Source: Saccharina japonica | Taxonomy: Eukaryota > Sar > Phaeophyceae > Laminariales > Laminariaceae | Assembly (NCBI GenBank): GCA_008828725.1 | Contig: MEHQ01004417.1 | Location: forward strand, 62,001 to 126,000 | DNA: 64,000 nt | Reading direction: 5' to 3' | Part shown: in pieces, positions 43,201 through 48,600 of the stretch | Layout of the letters: each line of letters begins with the position of its first letter | Numbering within the stretch: position 1 is the first letter of the stretch | Position numbers and translations under genes: made by a program | The notes under the pieces: model-generated | Told to the model about the DNA's origin: nothing | The model's database searches: none | The model's input: only the letters and a program-made list of their open reading frames with translations

Positions 43201-45175
43201 TGACCCCCCCCCCCTCCCCCTGAGCGATAATCACCACCACCATCATGATCATGATCATCATCACGATCATCACCATGATCATCATGATCATCATCTGTCT
43301 CTCTACCGTCGACGGGAGGGGGCGATACTTCTTTACCGTTCGACGAACCTTCGTCCCCCGACGTCGTCGTGTCTCTATCCTCCCTCGGGCTCTCGCCCCT
43401 CCCCTCGTCCGAGCTGATGCTGTCCGAATGCTGCACCGGCGGGCGGAATCCAGGCCTGTCTCTGCCGCCTAACCCCCTCCCACGCACCGCCGCCGCACGA
43501 AGACCTCCTCCGCCGCCGCTGCTGGCCTCCTTGTTGTCCTGAAAGCTGAACTTGGGAATCCGACGGCCCAGCCTGTCTTTGAAAGCTAGCGCGGCTGCCG
43601 AAGGAGAATTGCCTCCGCGGGCAAGCACCGACCTTAAGGTGGAGGCCTTCGGCGGCACCGGGTTATGCTGCCCCTCCCTTTCGTCGCCACCATGGGCTGT
43701 TGCGTAGTCCTTCGTGCTCTTCCTCCTGTTCTCGTCGTCGATAATCTGTGACGTGTGTGTGCATCGTTTTTTTTTTTGTGGAATGGTTTTACTATTCCAT
43801 CGACAAATAAAGGGCATTAAATCTGCGGTTGTGTTACTACTACTCGTACTGTATACGAACCAATCTGTACCGAAATATAAGTACCGTTTTTATCTTAATA
43901 TGATTTCCGAACGGTTATAATATTTCGAGACAGAGCGGTATAGTACTATTAATACCTATGTATGTACGTCATTCGTAGACTATGATAGACAGGAAGCATG
44001 TTGACGATATCTGCCGCTGTGTGGTTGCTTGAGGTATATTTCATATTTCTAAACAAATGTCTCTTCGCGTACAAATGTATGCCCCTGTCACGTATGCGTG
44101 CTTCCTTCGCGAGGGATCGGGTCCACTTCTTCTATACAAGTACAGTACTCGTAAATGCTTAGAACTCTCAATCGCATCGTATGTCGTACGAGTACGTACG
44201 CGTATGCGATTCCTTTTCGTTTTTTTTTGCTGCTGCCGCTGCTGCTGTGTATATACAACATTCGGAAATGTCAGGATCGTTTTGGGTACTGGCTGTATTG
44301 ATACTTCGTACGTATGAACACCCAAGCGGTTCTTACTTTTCCGGACGGGATGATCCAGAGTATAATATGAATAGTCACAGTACAGTACGACGTCACGGCA
44401 GTACCACGGCGGTACGCACACGGTGCGAATTACTCGTTCGTACGACTGCTCTGTACTCGCACGATACACATCAATCAGCAGTGCGAGCAGGTATGGATGT
44501 TACACGTACATGACCACCTTCACCTTTGTCCTGAACAAAAAAACGCGATTTCTCGCAGAAGCAGAGACTCACATTACGATTATCGACATTGGACCTGTTG
44601 CTCCTGCTGCTTCTGCTGCTTCCGCTACTACTGCTGTCGCTCGATTCCTGCCGTCCTCGTCGCGACAAGGCGGGTATCGTCGTCGTCGTCGTCGTCGTTT
44701 GCAGCCCACCACCTTTCGGCTTCAACCCCTTCAGGCGCGAACGCAGCCCCGAAAGCGAAGAAGCCTGCTGTGCCCCGCCGCCCTTCGCCTTGTTCGCCTT
44801 CCCCTTCGCCTTTTTTGCTGTCGCTTTCGCTTTCCCTTTCCCGGCGCGATCTCGCGATGGCGATCTAGATGGCGACGAGCCACCCGTACCACTACCACTG
44901 TTGCTGCTGCTGCTGCCGCTGCTGTGCCTGTTTTTCTCATCTGCTGGGTGTTTTGCATTCCTCTGCTTCGTTTTTGCCTCGGCAACGCCGCCGCCGATGG
45001 TGGTAGTAGTAGTATTTGTAGGTTCTCCGTCGTCCAGCAGGCCCAACCCCCGGCGTGGTTGGGCGAAGGTTTGGCTGGGGTCGTCGTCGTCATCATCATC
45101 GCCTTCTCGTCCTTTATTTGCACGGCGAGTGAGCGCTCCTGCTTCCCCACCGCCGCCTTTGGCTTCGGCTTCCAT
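14595..45175 (-). CDS. AHI1: Jouberin (AHI1)-like protein, 19 exons, complete
   Basis: The model joins 19 exons with consistent phase into 1,532 codons plus stop. Jouberin family members act at the ciliary transition zone and basal body. Domains: about 630 disordered residues (Gly, Ser, Asp, His rich; exons 1-2); a C2-like module containing VHVISTDALPEDSRI, MIVVHIVDSSTGRY, MWEESLVFAESY, LVLFELVDV, KIAWAFLRPIG and STLQLFQHQP; a linker with SYEALAAMHD and PCLLPDRLLHR; then seven WD40 blades ending DVAWHPHQHVLALAGYGQ and APVLLY, the latter a strong AHI1 hallmark. A charged helix and a 40-residue tail end the protein. No SH3 domain is seen, unlike vertebrate AHI1. The start Met at 45175 follows an in-frame TAG. 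Divergent from the MORN gene, convergent with the TRP gene. Introns hold many transposons, including a 2.9 kb long-TIR element. Assignment is from motif order, not a search. Confidence 0.88.
15504..15626 (-). CDS. AHI1: Jouberin exon 18: charged helix
   Basis: Acceptor GCTAGGCAG, donor GCGAAG|GTATGT, 41 codons in phase 0. Encodes EAQVAKEAQSSAEEHRRRLD, then RQRLRELRIKRLRAK. This is a strongly basic/acidic helix likely to form a coiled coil after the propeller. Confidence 0.7.
15735..16080. repeat. Minisatellite of a roughly 24 bp unit
   Basis: Imperfect repeats of AATCGGGTTCAAGAATCGCG with ATAATC or ATGATC joints, about 14 units, in the jouberin intron between exons 17 and 18. Confidence 0.8.
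17122..17256 (-). CDS. AHI1: Jouberin exon 17: blade 7
   Basis: Acceptor CTCCCCTCAG after a C-rich tract. Encodes TACCLRDVAWHPHQHVLALA, then GYGQDAPVLLY, the strongest AHI1-specific signature in the window. The end is uncertain: a GC donor AAAG|GCACGT after 17122 keeps phase with exon 18. GT donors nearby are weak and out of phase. Confidence 0.88.
17345..17556 (-). repeat. Poly(C)-ended repeats, B-type and A-type, reverse
   Basis: G run followed by CGTACTCATTTGTTGATTGC (B) and, after a second G run, GTACTAATTGTCATGCATTG … CCCTGCAATGCCGAGACGGA (A). On the minus strand each ends in poly(C). Confidence 0.7.
17860..18045 (+). repeat. Dispersed repeat family 4 copy
   Basis: A run, then CAGCTGTGAGCTCGAGGATT, TCGTCGAAGCTCAT, CTTCGATCGCGCGTACTTAC and ACATCCCGTAGGAGGGGGAC. 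Shares all blocks with 26486-26680. Confidence 0.75.
18100..18530. repeat. CACTATAGAGGGACCACT repeat cluster
   Basis: Several units with GGCAACCGGCACTATAGAGG, GACCACT, GCCAGGCGATCCCACGGGCC and TTATAGCGGGCAACC in both orientations; the TGCCGG / CCGGCA ends pair. A related copy lies at 61725-61900 (GTCCCTTTATAGTGGCCGGC … CAGGCGATTTCACAGGCAGT) and a fragment near 17813. Looks like nested small inverted-repeat elements. Confidence 0.6.
18586..18975 (+). repeat. Poly(C)-ended repeat A-type, one fragment and one copy
   Basis: Fragment at 18586-18670 (GATGCGAGGGTCTATTGTCA … C run). A longer copy at 18718-18975 contains TGGAGGCTGTCGCCCATATA, CATGCGACTCGCCCAACATC, and ends in AAATGAG with a short CCCCGCGCGC tail. 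Confidence 0.7.
18992..19147 (-). CDS. AHI1: Jouberin exon 16: blade 6
   Basis: AAG acceptor, donor TTGCAG|GTGAGC, 52 codons. LVRASFSPDGRFVVSGSEKG followed by QVRVWEAQEGK is a textbook WD40 repeat and aligns with the F-x-G-S-E-D-G-x-V-Y-V-W blade of AHI1. Confidence 0.92.
20064..20192 (-). CDS. AHI1: Jouberin exon 15: blade 5
   Basis: Acceptor TGTGTAG, donor TACCAG|GTATAT, 43 codons. Contains GKAITSLALTSRLRRGQLLV and AHGNTLRLLDL, matching the family segment with L-L-I-x-x-x-x-x-T-L-R-I-M-D-L-R. Confidence 0.85.
20390..20635. repeat. Interrupted (CTG/CTA)n trinucleotide array
   Basis: About 245 bp of CTG, CTA, CTT and CCA triplets in the jouberin intron between exons 14 and 15. Gives leucine, serine or valine homopolymer frames that are not genes. 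Confidence 0.9.
20702..20857 (-). CDS. AHI1: Jouberin exon 14: blade 4
   Basis: AAG acceptor; encodes VVHESHVNTIVYDPKSSRLY then SGDGVGAIVVWRR, matching the family H-x-x-x-I-N-S-L … Y-S-G-D-x-x-G-x-I-V-V-W. The donor may be GGG|GTGGGA after 20702, or a GC donor AAG|GCGAGG after 20711. Both keep phase. Confidence 0.88.
21011..21131 (+). mobile_element. MITE family 1 copy
   Basis: ATTACGGAGGACCACAGTAG to TTTACTATGGTCCCCCGAAA in a jouberin intron, beside a poly(G) tract. Confidence 0.85.
21150..21725 (-). repeat. Poly(C)-ended repeat A-type, long copy
   Basis: Reverse of the 39430 copy: long G run, TACTCATCATGTCGCGCATG, then CTGCAATGCCGGGAAGGAGC … CAAGCGGTTCTTAG … GGCCACACCAGAAATCAACT … CGAGGCAGATGAAC. 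The shared extent beyond the core shows the full element is more than 340 bp. Confidence 0.7.
21789..21801. other. Assembly gap (13 N) in poly(G)
   Basis: N run inside a long G homopolymer in a jouberin intron. Confidence 0.95.
22586..22731 (-). CDS. AHI1: Jouberin exon 13: second half of blade 3
   Basis: Acceptor GTACAGCAG, donor AACAAG|GTTCGT (a weak donor). 2 nt plus 48 codons. Contains ALVVTGAYDRQLRLWDV, which fits the family V-V-T-G-x-Y-D-x-x-I-R-I-W motif. Confidence 0.9.
22966..23222. repeat. (CAA/ACC)n array in jouberin intron
   Basis: AACAACAACAACGCC then (ACC)n. On the jouberin strand it reads as GTT/GGT repeats just upstream of exon 13. Confidence 0.88.
23290..23411 (-). CDS. AHI1: Jouberin exon 12: first half of blade 3
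   Basis: Acceptor TTTTCTGCAG, donor ACTGCGG|GTGAGA. Encodes PRLVCALQHAPPCFVYAAVF followed by QPAV, matching the family L-x-H-P-S-F-V-Y-x-A-x-F-H-P-A. Confidence 0.88.
24292..24431 (+). mobile_element. MITE family 1 copy
   Basis: ATTACGGAGGGCCATAATGA to TTTACTATGGTGTCCCGTAA; the internal AATATTGTTAATGAAAATAGG core is conserved. Confidence 0.82.
24472..24544. mobile_element. MITE family 2 copy, degenerate
   Basis: TCTGGACGTAAATATAAGAA … CCTTATATTTACGGCCAAAG; inverted-repeat core intact, outer ends decayed. Confidence 0.55.
24926..25119 (-). CDS. AHI1: Jouberin exon 11: end of blade 2 plus Gly/Ala insert
   Basis: AAG acceptor, donor AATAAG|GTGCGT. Starts VWRVSYGVDVEDSAAKGGGG, so it completes the SADGTAK-VW motif of blade 2. 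A Gly run from (GGA)n and an Ala run from (GCT)n follow. Ends in 2 nt, matching exon 12. The insert would form a long loop between blades. Confidence 0.75.
26486..26680 (+). repeat. Dispersed repeat family 4 copy
   Basis: A run, CAGCTGTGAGATCGAGGATT, TCGTCGAAACTCATG, ACATCCCGTATGAGGGGGAC. Other copies or fragments lie at 27325-27520, 29703-29840 and, reversed, 39138-39190. The leading A run means that on the opposite strand each copy ends in poly(T). Confidence 0.75.
26751..26984 (-). CDS. AHI1: Jouberin exon 10: WD40 blades 1-2
   Basis: Acceptor AATAAACAG, donor GCAAAG|GTGGGA, 78 codons in phase 0. Blade 1 has AITLAFSGSGALLAAACC and PIRLIDTETGR. Blade 2 has HELKGHASMVYSLVWSPGDS and LLLSASADGTAK, with VW supplied by the next exon. 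Confidence 0.93.
27325..27520 (+). repeat. Dispersed repeat family 4 copy, variant
   Basis: CAGCCGTGAGATCGAGGATT, GATACTTCGATCGCGCG, then a diverged 3' part with GAGATATTGCAATGGACAC. Confidence 0.65.
27750..28124 (+). mobile_element. MITE family 1 copy carrying a nested element
   Basis: The left half (GGGGGACCGATAGTAAATAG …) and right half (GTTCTATTTACTAG … ACTATGGTCCCCC) are separated by a second inverted-repeat element at about 27821-28088. Confidence 0.8.
27821..28088. mobile_element. Nested element with TGCTACGATAGAGGT ends
   Basis: Terminal inverted repeats CGGACGCATGCTACGATAGA and, on the other strand, CGCAGACGCGTGCTACGGTA. The same end occurs alone near 420-470, 12230-12265 and 53415-53440, and inside the 54 bp tandem repeat at 7612-7945. 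It is therefore a dispersed family. Confidence 0.7.
29513..29702 (+). mobile_element. SINE copy, tRNA head missing
   Basis: TATTCGACGCGAGTCGGCGA … CCGTAGTGGGGAGGGGGGAT … GAGTTACGACTAGG … GCGATGGGATGGAG followed by an A run. 5' truncated, as expected for a retroposon. A family 4 repeat begins right after the A run. Confidence 0.75.
29703..29840 (+). repeat. Dispersed repeat family 4 copy
   Basis: CAGTTGTGAGATTGAGGAAA, TCGTCGAAACTCATGATTG, ATATATTGCAATCGACATTC. Directly follows the A tail of the SINE copy at 29513-29702. Confidence 0.65.
30071..30178 (-). mobile_element. MITE family 1 copy, reverse orientation
   Basis: GGGGGCATAGTAAATAGGAT … GTTCTATTTACTATGGCCCC; the core reads as TACGGTACACACTAAAACC, the reverse of the other copies. 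It lies just outside jouberin exon 9. Confidence 0.82.
30196..30454 (-). CDS. AHI1: Jouberin exon 9: linker before the propeller
   Basis: Acceptor TTTTGGCAG, donor CACCGG|GTGAGA, 1 nt plus 86 codons. Starts SYEALAAMHDKSREDRK (the AHI1 S-Y-x-x-x-x-A-L element). Includes an Ala/Gly-rich insert, then KNEPCLLPDRLLHR, which matches the C-x-x-P segment before the first WD blade. Confidence 0.85.
31985..32115 (-). repeat. Poly(C)-ended repeat A-type, partial
   Basis: TACTCATGTCCATGCATGGC … CTACAATGTCGGGACGGGAG … GACATTGCTCGCACCAAGC. No G run at the outer edge. Confidence 0.65.
32440..32560 (+). mobile_element. MITE family 1 copy
   Basis: ATTACGGGGGGACCACAGCA to TTTACTATGGTCTCCCGTTT in the jouberin intron between exons 8 and 9. 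Confidence 0.82.
33725..33873 (-). CDS. AHI1: Jouberin exon 8: end of C2-like module
   Basis: Encodes RSTLQLFQHQPLSTLARWQA and PEVPDIFLQFLLVQRK, matching the family pattern L-x-L-Q-L … W-x-x-x-x-x-x-x-P-x-x-L-x-V. Donor AAAGAG|GTGAGA. An AAG acceptor at 33874 preserves phase; a CAG acceptor at 33887-33889 would look stronger but breaks phase with exon 7. The polypyrimidine tract is a 240 bp heptamer repeat. Confidence 0.75.
33893..34140. repeat. Heptamer (ACGAAAA)n array
   Basis: About 35 copies of CGAAAAA with rare changes. On the jouberin strand it is (TTTTTCG)n and ends about 20 bp before the acceptor of exon 8, acting as a 240 bp T-rich tract. Confidence 0.92.
34479..34487. repeat. 9 bp target-site duplication, left copy
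   Basis: ATAATTTTA directly before the element's GGGCATTAGCC end; identical to 37392-37400. Confidence 0.9.
34488..37391. mobile_element. 2.9 kb long-inverted-repeat transposon (MULE/foldback-like), non-autonomous
   Basis: The arms are about 34488-35550 and 36330-37391. They begin GGGCATTAGCCAAAAATAGG and are inverted copies of each other that differ at a few percent of positions by eye. A perfect 9 bp duplication ATAATTTTA flanks the element (34479-34487 and 37392-37400). A 9 bp duplication with long TIRs fits the Mutator-like (MULE) superfamily. Copies of GAGCCATTTATAGGTAC recur in both orientations near each end. The 780 bp spacer holds no recognisable transposase, so mobility would need enzymes from elsewhere. 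It sits in the intron after jouberin exon 7, 50 bp from the exon. Mirror-image 67-codon open frames in the two arms are probably a by-product of the inverted repeat. Confidence 0.9.
37392..37400. repeat. 9 bp target-site duplication, right copy
   Basis: ATAATTTTA directly after the GGCTAATGCCC end of the long-TIR element. Confidence 0.9.
37450..37623 (-). CDS. AHI1: Jouberin exon 7: C2-like module, KIAWAFL strand
   Basis: Acceptor TTATCGTTCAG, donor TCAATG|GTAGTA (an alternative in-phase GTATCA donor lies upstream), 58 codons. Contains GDGLAKIAWAFLRPIG, the AHI1 K-I-A-W-A-F-L motif. The donor is only 50 bp from the target-site duplication of the large inverted-repeat element at 34488-37391, which therefore sits at the start of the following intron. 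Confidence 0.85.
38124..38276 (-). CDS. AHI1: Jouberin exon 6: C2-like core
   Basis: Acceptor GCCACCCAG, donor CGTAAG|GTGCGC, 51 codons. Encodes PWVMTMRSSTPMWEESLVFA, then LVLFELVDV. The W-E-E-x-x-V-F and V-L-F-E-x-x-D signatures are highly characteristic of AHI1. Confidence 0.88.
38722..39009 (-). CDS. AHI1: Jouberin exon 5: disordered insert
   Basis: Acceptor ACCCCTGTAG after a pyrimidine tract, donor CTCGACT|GTGAGT, 96 codons in phase 0. Gly, Ala and Pro rich, ending TTTFEERTTWDLST, which runs into PWVMTM of exon 6. It appears to be a lineage-specific insertion in the C2-like module. Confidence 0.6.
39138..39195 (-). repeat. Dispersed repeat family 4 fragment, reverse
   Basis: ATGAGTTTCGACGAAATCCT then CGATCTCACAGCTG and a T run. 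Confidence 0.6.
39430..39855 (+). repeat. Poly(C)-ended repeats, full A-type then B-type
   Basis: A-type 39430-39769 from GTGTGTATACGGTAAGGCAC through GGATGCAGCTCACC to ACATAAGTAC plus 14 C. B-type 39770-39855 from GACTCCTCGAAAGGGATGCG to CAAACGAGGACA plus C. In the jouberin intron between exons 4 and 5. Confidence 0.75.
40588..40708 (-). CDS. AHI1: Jouberin exon 4: start of C2-like module
   Basis: Acceptor GCCACAG, donor CCGGAG|GTAATA, 1 nt plus 40 codons. VHVISTDALPEDSRITGP and MIVVHIVDSSTGRYITRT match the AHI1 pattern V-H-x-T-D-x-L … P-x-V-x-x-H-V-V-D-x-x-T-G-x-Y, as I know the family. Confidence 0.85.
41891..41943 (-). CDS. AHI1: Jouberin exon 3: 53 bp microexon
   Basis: Acceptor GATTGCAG, donor AATAAG|GTGAGA. 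Encodes SHARIRPRRAALEEDVI plus 2 nt. It is exactly what is needed to fix the phase between exon 2 (phase 0) and exon 4 (enters with 1 nt), giving EEDVIR-VHVIST across the junction. Confidence 0.65.
42465..43745 (-). CDS. AHI1: Jouberin exon 2: long low-complexity exon
   Basis: Acceptor GTCACAG, donor GTGAAG|GTAAGC, 427 codons open in phase 0. Contains IIDDENRRKSTKDY, FKDRLGRRIPKFSFQDNKEA, an Asp/His repeat from (ATC/CAT)n, Ala and Thr runs, and ends VVARPWSGVGLARLPDGDVK. A 1.3 kb open frame with matched splice sites is unlikely by chance. Presumed disordered. Confidence 0.75.
43210..43305. repeat. Coding (ATC/CAT)n repeat in jouberin exon 2
   Basis: Read on the minus strand it encodes an Asp/His-rich run (DDHDDHGDDRDDDHDHD). 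A rare case here of a microsatellite inside coding sequence. Confidence 0.8.
43856..43942. mobile_element. MITE family 2 copy
   Basis: ACCAATCTGTACCGAAATAT … TATTTCGAGACAGAGCGGTA, just upstream of jouberin exon 2 in intron 1. Confidence 0.75.
44573..45175 (-). CDS. AHI1: Jouberin exon 1: start and disordered N-terminus
   Basis: Starts MEAEAKGGGGEAG just after an in-frame TAG; donor CGTAAT|GTGAGT. 201 codons, phase 0. Acidic run (DDDDDDD), Ser/Gly runs, and a Lys/Ala-rich stretch (KAKATAKKAKGKANKAKGGG) that could bind nucleic acid or localise to the nucleus. Only composition supports it being coding, plus the phase match to exon 2. Confidence 0.7.
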
Positions 45176-45530
45176 TTGCCGGGGTGGGGTGTCTGTCTGG
45201 TGCTACATAAGGGCTACGTAGACGGTGGGCTTCATCCGCATCGTCGCGCGATCTTCTTCCGACGATCTTTGATCTTTTGATGCCCTCATGAAAACGCCTG
45301 ACAAATACATGGAAACCTTTTTTAGCAGATTTCCAGGTTTGTTGGTATCATATCATACGGTACGACGTTCTGCTCTTCGTTCGGCCGCGAGCAGTCTGAT
45401 GCGAAGCGCGTGCTGCTGTGATCTCTCACAGCTCTCCGCTTGCAGTTCTTCGTCTTCCAGGATTATGATGACATCTCCGCTGTACTCCTACATACTGCTC
45501 TCTGTAGTCAACGCATGACCGAGACAAAAT
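45176..45530. promoter_or_regulatory. Shared 355 bp divergent promoter region
   Basis: The start codons of the jouberin (-) and MORN (+) genes are only 355 bp apart, so both 5' UTRs and promoters must lie here. An in-frame TAG upstream of the jouberin ATG and an in-frame TGA upstream of the MORN ATG support both starts. No TATA box or clear X-box (RFX) palindrome was recognised by eye. None of the repeat families that fill the rest of the window is present. Confidence 0.6.
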
Positions 45531-45620
45531 ATGACAAAATCGGAGGAACTGCGGGTGACGGATGACGGAAGGATACACAGCAGCGGCCGCAGATCCTACC
45601 CGAACGGCGACGCTTATTCG
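45531..45620 (+). CDS. MORN gene exon 1 with start codon
   Basis: ATG preceded by AAAAT and an in-frame TGA; donor TATTCG|GTGCGT; exactly 30 codons. Encodes MTKSEELRVTDDGRIHSSGR then RSYPNGDAYS. The MORN motif YPNGDAYS continues directly into GEFVDGLREGQG of exon 2, which confirms the join. Confidence 0.82.
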
Positions 45621-48600
45621 GTGCGTATCATGCCATAGCATAGGCTTGACATATCATGCAAACTATGTTTAGCCTCATCAAAGTTCCACGCGCAGCAGCA
45701 CAGCAGCAGCAGCCTCTTGAAGTTGCTCGGGATTTTTTTTTGCGGTCTCAGGATATCTAAAAACGTGTCCGTAAATGTAAGTACCTTTTGTAGTTTAACA
45801 TTGTTATAAAATGTTTCTTACATTTACGGACACATAACACACCGTACGTACGTACAACTTCGTATCTATACGTAGCTGGAGACCGGGAAATCAGTTAGGA
45901 ATTTATTTGTGGTTGGTTGATATCTTGGGACACCTCTCGGCCTCTCGGGCAGATGATATAGATGAGATAGATAATTTTCACTTAGTGATCTAGATCTTTC
46001 AGGGCAGATACTGCTGTAGATCCCTGATCTGTATGATTCAGCTCTCGTTGCTGGGTGGGTTCCAAATATTAGATGATACGAGTATATATTATGTGCTGCA
46101 TGATTTAGAACGTGTTTTTCGTGTTGGGTCTGAACTACAGTACACAGCAGTACTACGAACAGTCGTCGTATACAGATCCTGCACAGCACCTCAGACCTCA
46201 GAACCGCAGGTTGGGATCTATCAGACTGCTGTACTGCGGCGGCGGTTGTTGTTGTAGATGATCTTTAGACCAGATAATTATATATGTGTGTGTGTTGTGA
46301 TTGGTGCATTCCAATTGATATCTGGTCCACTACAGTTTTTTTTTTTTTTTTTTTTCCATCCCATTTATTATCTTCGCACTTCTGTCTTTCTCCCTCCCTA
46401 GTCGTAACTCAGATCCGGGGTCACAAAGTAGGCTCCTCTCTCTCCCCCCCCACTACGGTACTTGGCTTGATTTTTATCGCGCAGAGGGTCCAGCCTTCTC
46501 AACGCTCGTCGATTTTCATCGAATTTTACCAACTCACACTCTCGCGCTTTCCGCTATAGTCAAGATTTTTTTTGCGAGAAAAAGTCCCTATGAGCATGCA
46601 CTCGGGGGGGCTCGAACTCGCGACCTTGACGCTAACAAGCTTCGTGGTTACCTGCTAGCCCACGGGGGCGACCGGCTACAGTATATAGTAATATCATACG
46701 TGCGCCCGAGTAGATACTGTACTCGAGTAGTAGCATATACGCCGAGCATCCATGTAAAAAATGCCGGTATAGAGCTACGTGCACAACGTGCAATAATGTT
46801 CGCAACCGCCGTGTGTCGCTTTAGTTGGCGGCGGCAGCTCCTTCGGGACGTCCAGCTTCGTTCGCCAGCCACCCCTTGAACCTGCGGCCTGCGTGTCTTA
46901 TCAAAACCCTGGCAAAGGTGCCTCGCTCTGGACCCTGGATGGGTTGACCATTTGTTATTTTTTTACTGTCGATGGTGTTCCTTCCTCCCCACCGTCCATC
47001 GCACGTGCTGCTACTACTTTGTGCGCATGTATTCATGGGGGGTGGATGCGGGTCGACTACGTGCGATCTACTGCTGTTGTACGCTCTCTGGAAGGTAGGG
47101 TGAATTTGTGGACGGGTTGCGAGAGGGGCAGGGAATCCTCACCTACATCAACGGCAGTACGTGAGTTTATCTGACAACAACTGAACTGCAGTTGTATACG
47201 TACTCGCATCATATGTATATTCTGGCATGTAGAGACGTGTTCGTTTGTATTATTATTGCTAGTTCGTGCAAAACCCTACCAGGTATAATGTACAGTACAG
47301 GACAAGCTATTGTATACGAACTATTAATAGTATAATAAGAAACACGAAATCTTAATCTTGTTACAAGCTGGATTTCTTATTTGAGAGAGGCTGATTTCTA
47401 CACTAACTTCAAGATAACGAATCCCGAATCTATTATTTTCCATCAAATATCTGCCTGGTTTTCTTATTAGCCTATTTCGTACCAGGTATTCGGTATCATG
47501 TACTATATACTGATATGGCGCAAAAGTCAGCCCCGAAAAGCCACGAGTGACATGGTGGCGGTCATGCAGCGTGCGCCTCGTTCAACTCTCCCCTAACACT
47601 GCTGTGGGATTCGTCCACTGTCTTGAGGGCCCACGACATGGACTCAGTAAGCTCGTACGCACCCACGACGTCGCGCGTCATCACATTGTCAGGCACTCTA
47701 CATATAGCTGGTACCTGGGGTGTCTGTATCTATAAAAGCAGAGACCTGTCCGTTGGTGATGTACAATAGTAGTTGCTGTCGTTGTTGTTGTAAGTACCGT
47801 ACCTTGGGTATACCTGTGGTATTTTTAAGTCTAGCCATAGGTTCATTTTTGGGTCAAGTTAGTTAAGCGTAAACCATACTCGGTTGATCGATGCTGTGCT
47901 TTTGTTTACATGCACCGCGCGCACTGCTGCACTTTGTGCAGGTACAATGGGCAGTTTAAGGCCAACCAAGCCCACGGTTCGGGCTGCATGAAGTACGGAC
48001 CGATAATCGAGAACGGAAAGGTACCGTACGTACTGCAGTATTACTCCATCCACGGTGGTAGGGAGTGTTTAAGCAACTCTGGACCCTGGATGGGTTGACC
48101 ACATTTGTTAATTTCTTACTGTCGATGGTGCTCCGTCCTCCCCACGGTCCATCGCGCGTGCTGCTACTACTACTTTGTTTATTGTCATTCGTTTCCTTGC
48201 CATCTGACAATGTGTAGCATGAGCTTCAACATTGATAACTCAGAAGCATTCCCTCCCCCCCCCGAAAGAAGAAAGCCACAGGAACGAAAAGAGCCCTCTG
48301 CGCAAAATCCACTAAATTCTGTACCTACGATCACAAGGGTTCCTAGTAAATAGAACCAAATAGTGGTAGTAAAAAATAGGTAAATATATACCACTCTGTC
48401 CCGAAATATAAGCACGCTTTGTACATTAATATTTAGTCAAAAAGATTATTATATTTAGGGACAGAGTGGTCGTTTTTTGTGTGTACCGTAGGTCCTATTT
48501 ACTAGCATTTACTACATTAGCCCACCCCGTAACACTTGTGTGTGTGTGTGTGTGTGCCCACGCGGTATGTATATACATGCCCCTCTCAAACTGCCGGCGC

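Noticed and set aside
44589-45280. Plus-strand frames of 210 and 285 codons opposite jouberin exon 1
   Set aside because: Shadows of the low-complexity coding exon on the minus strand; Leu/Pro/Val runs and no domain.
46834-46914. Possible coding exon upstream of MORN exon 2
   Set aside because: An open frame between TTTAG and AAAG|GTGCCT exists, but the ATG exon at 45531-45620 joins exon 2 perfectly and leaves no place for it.
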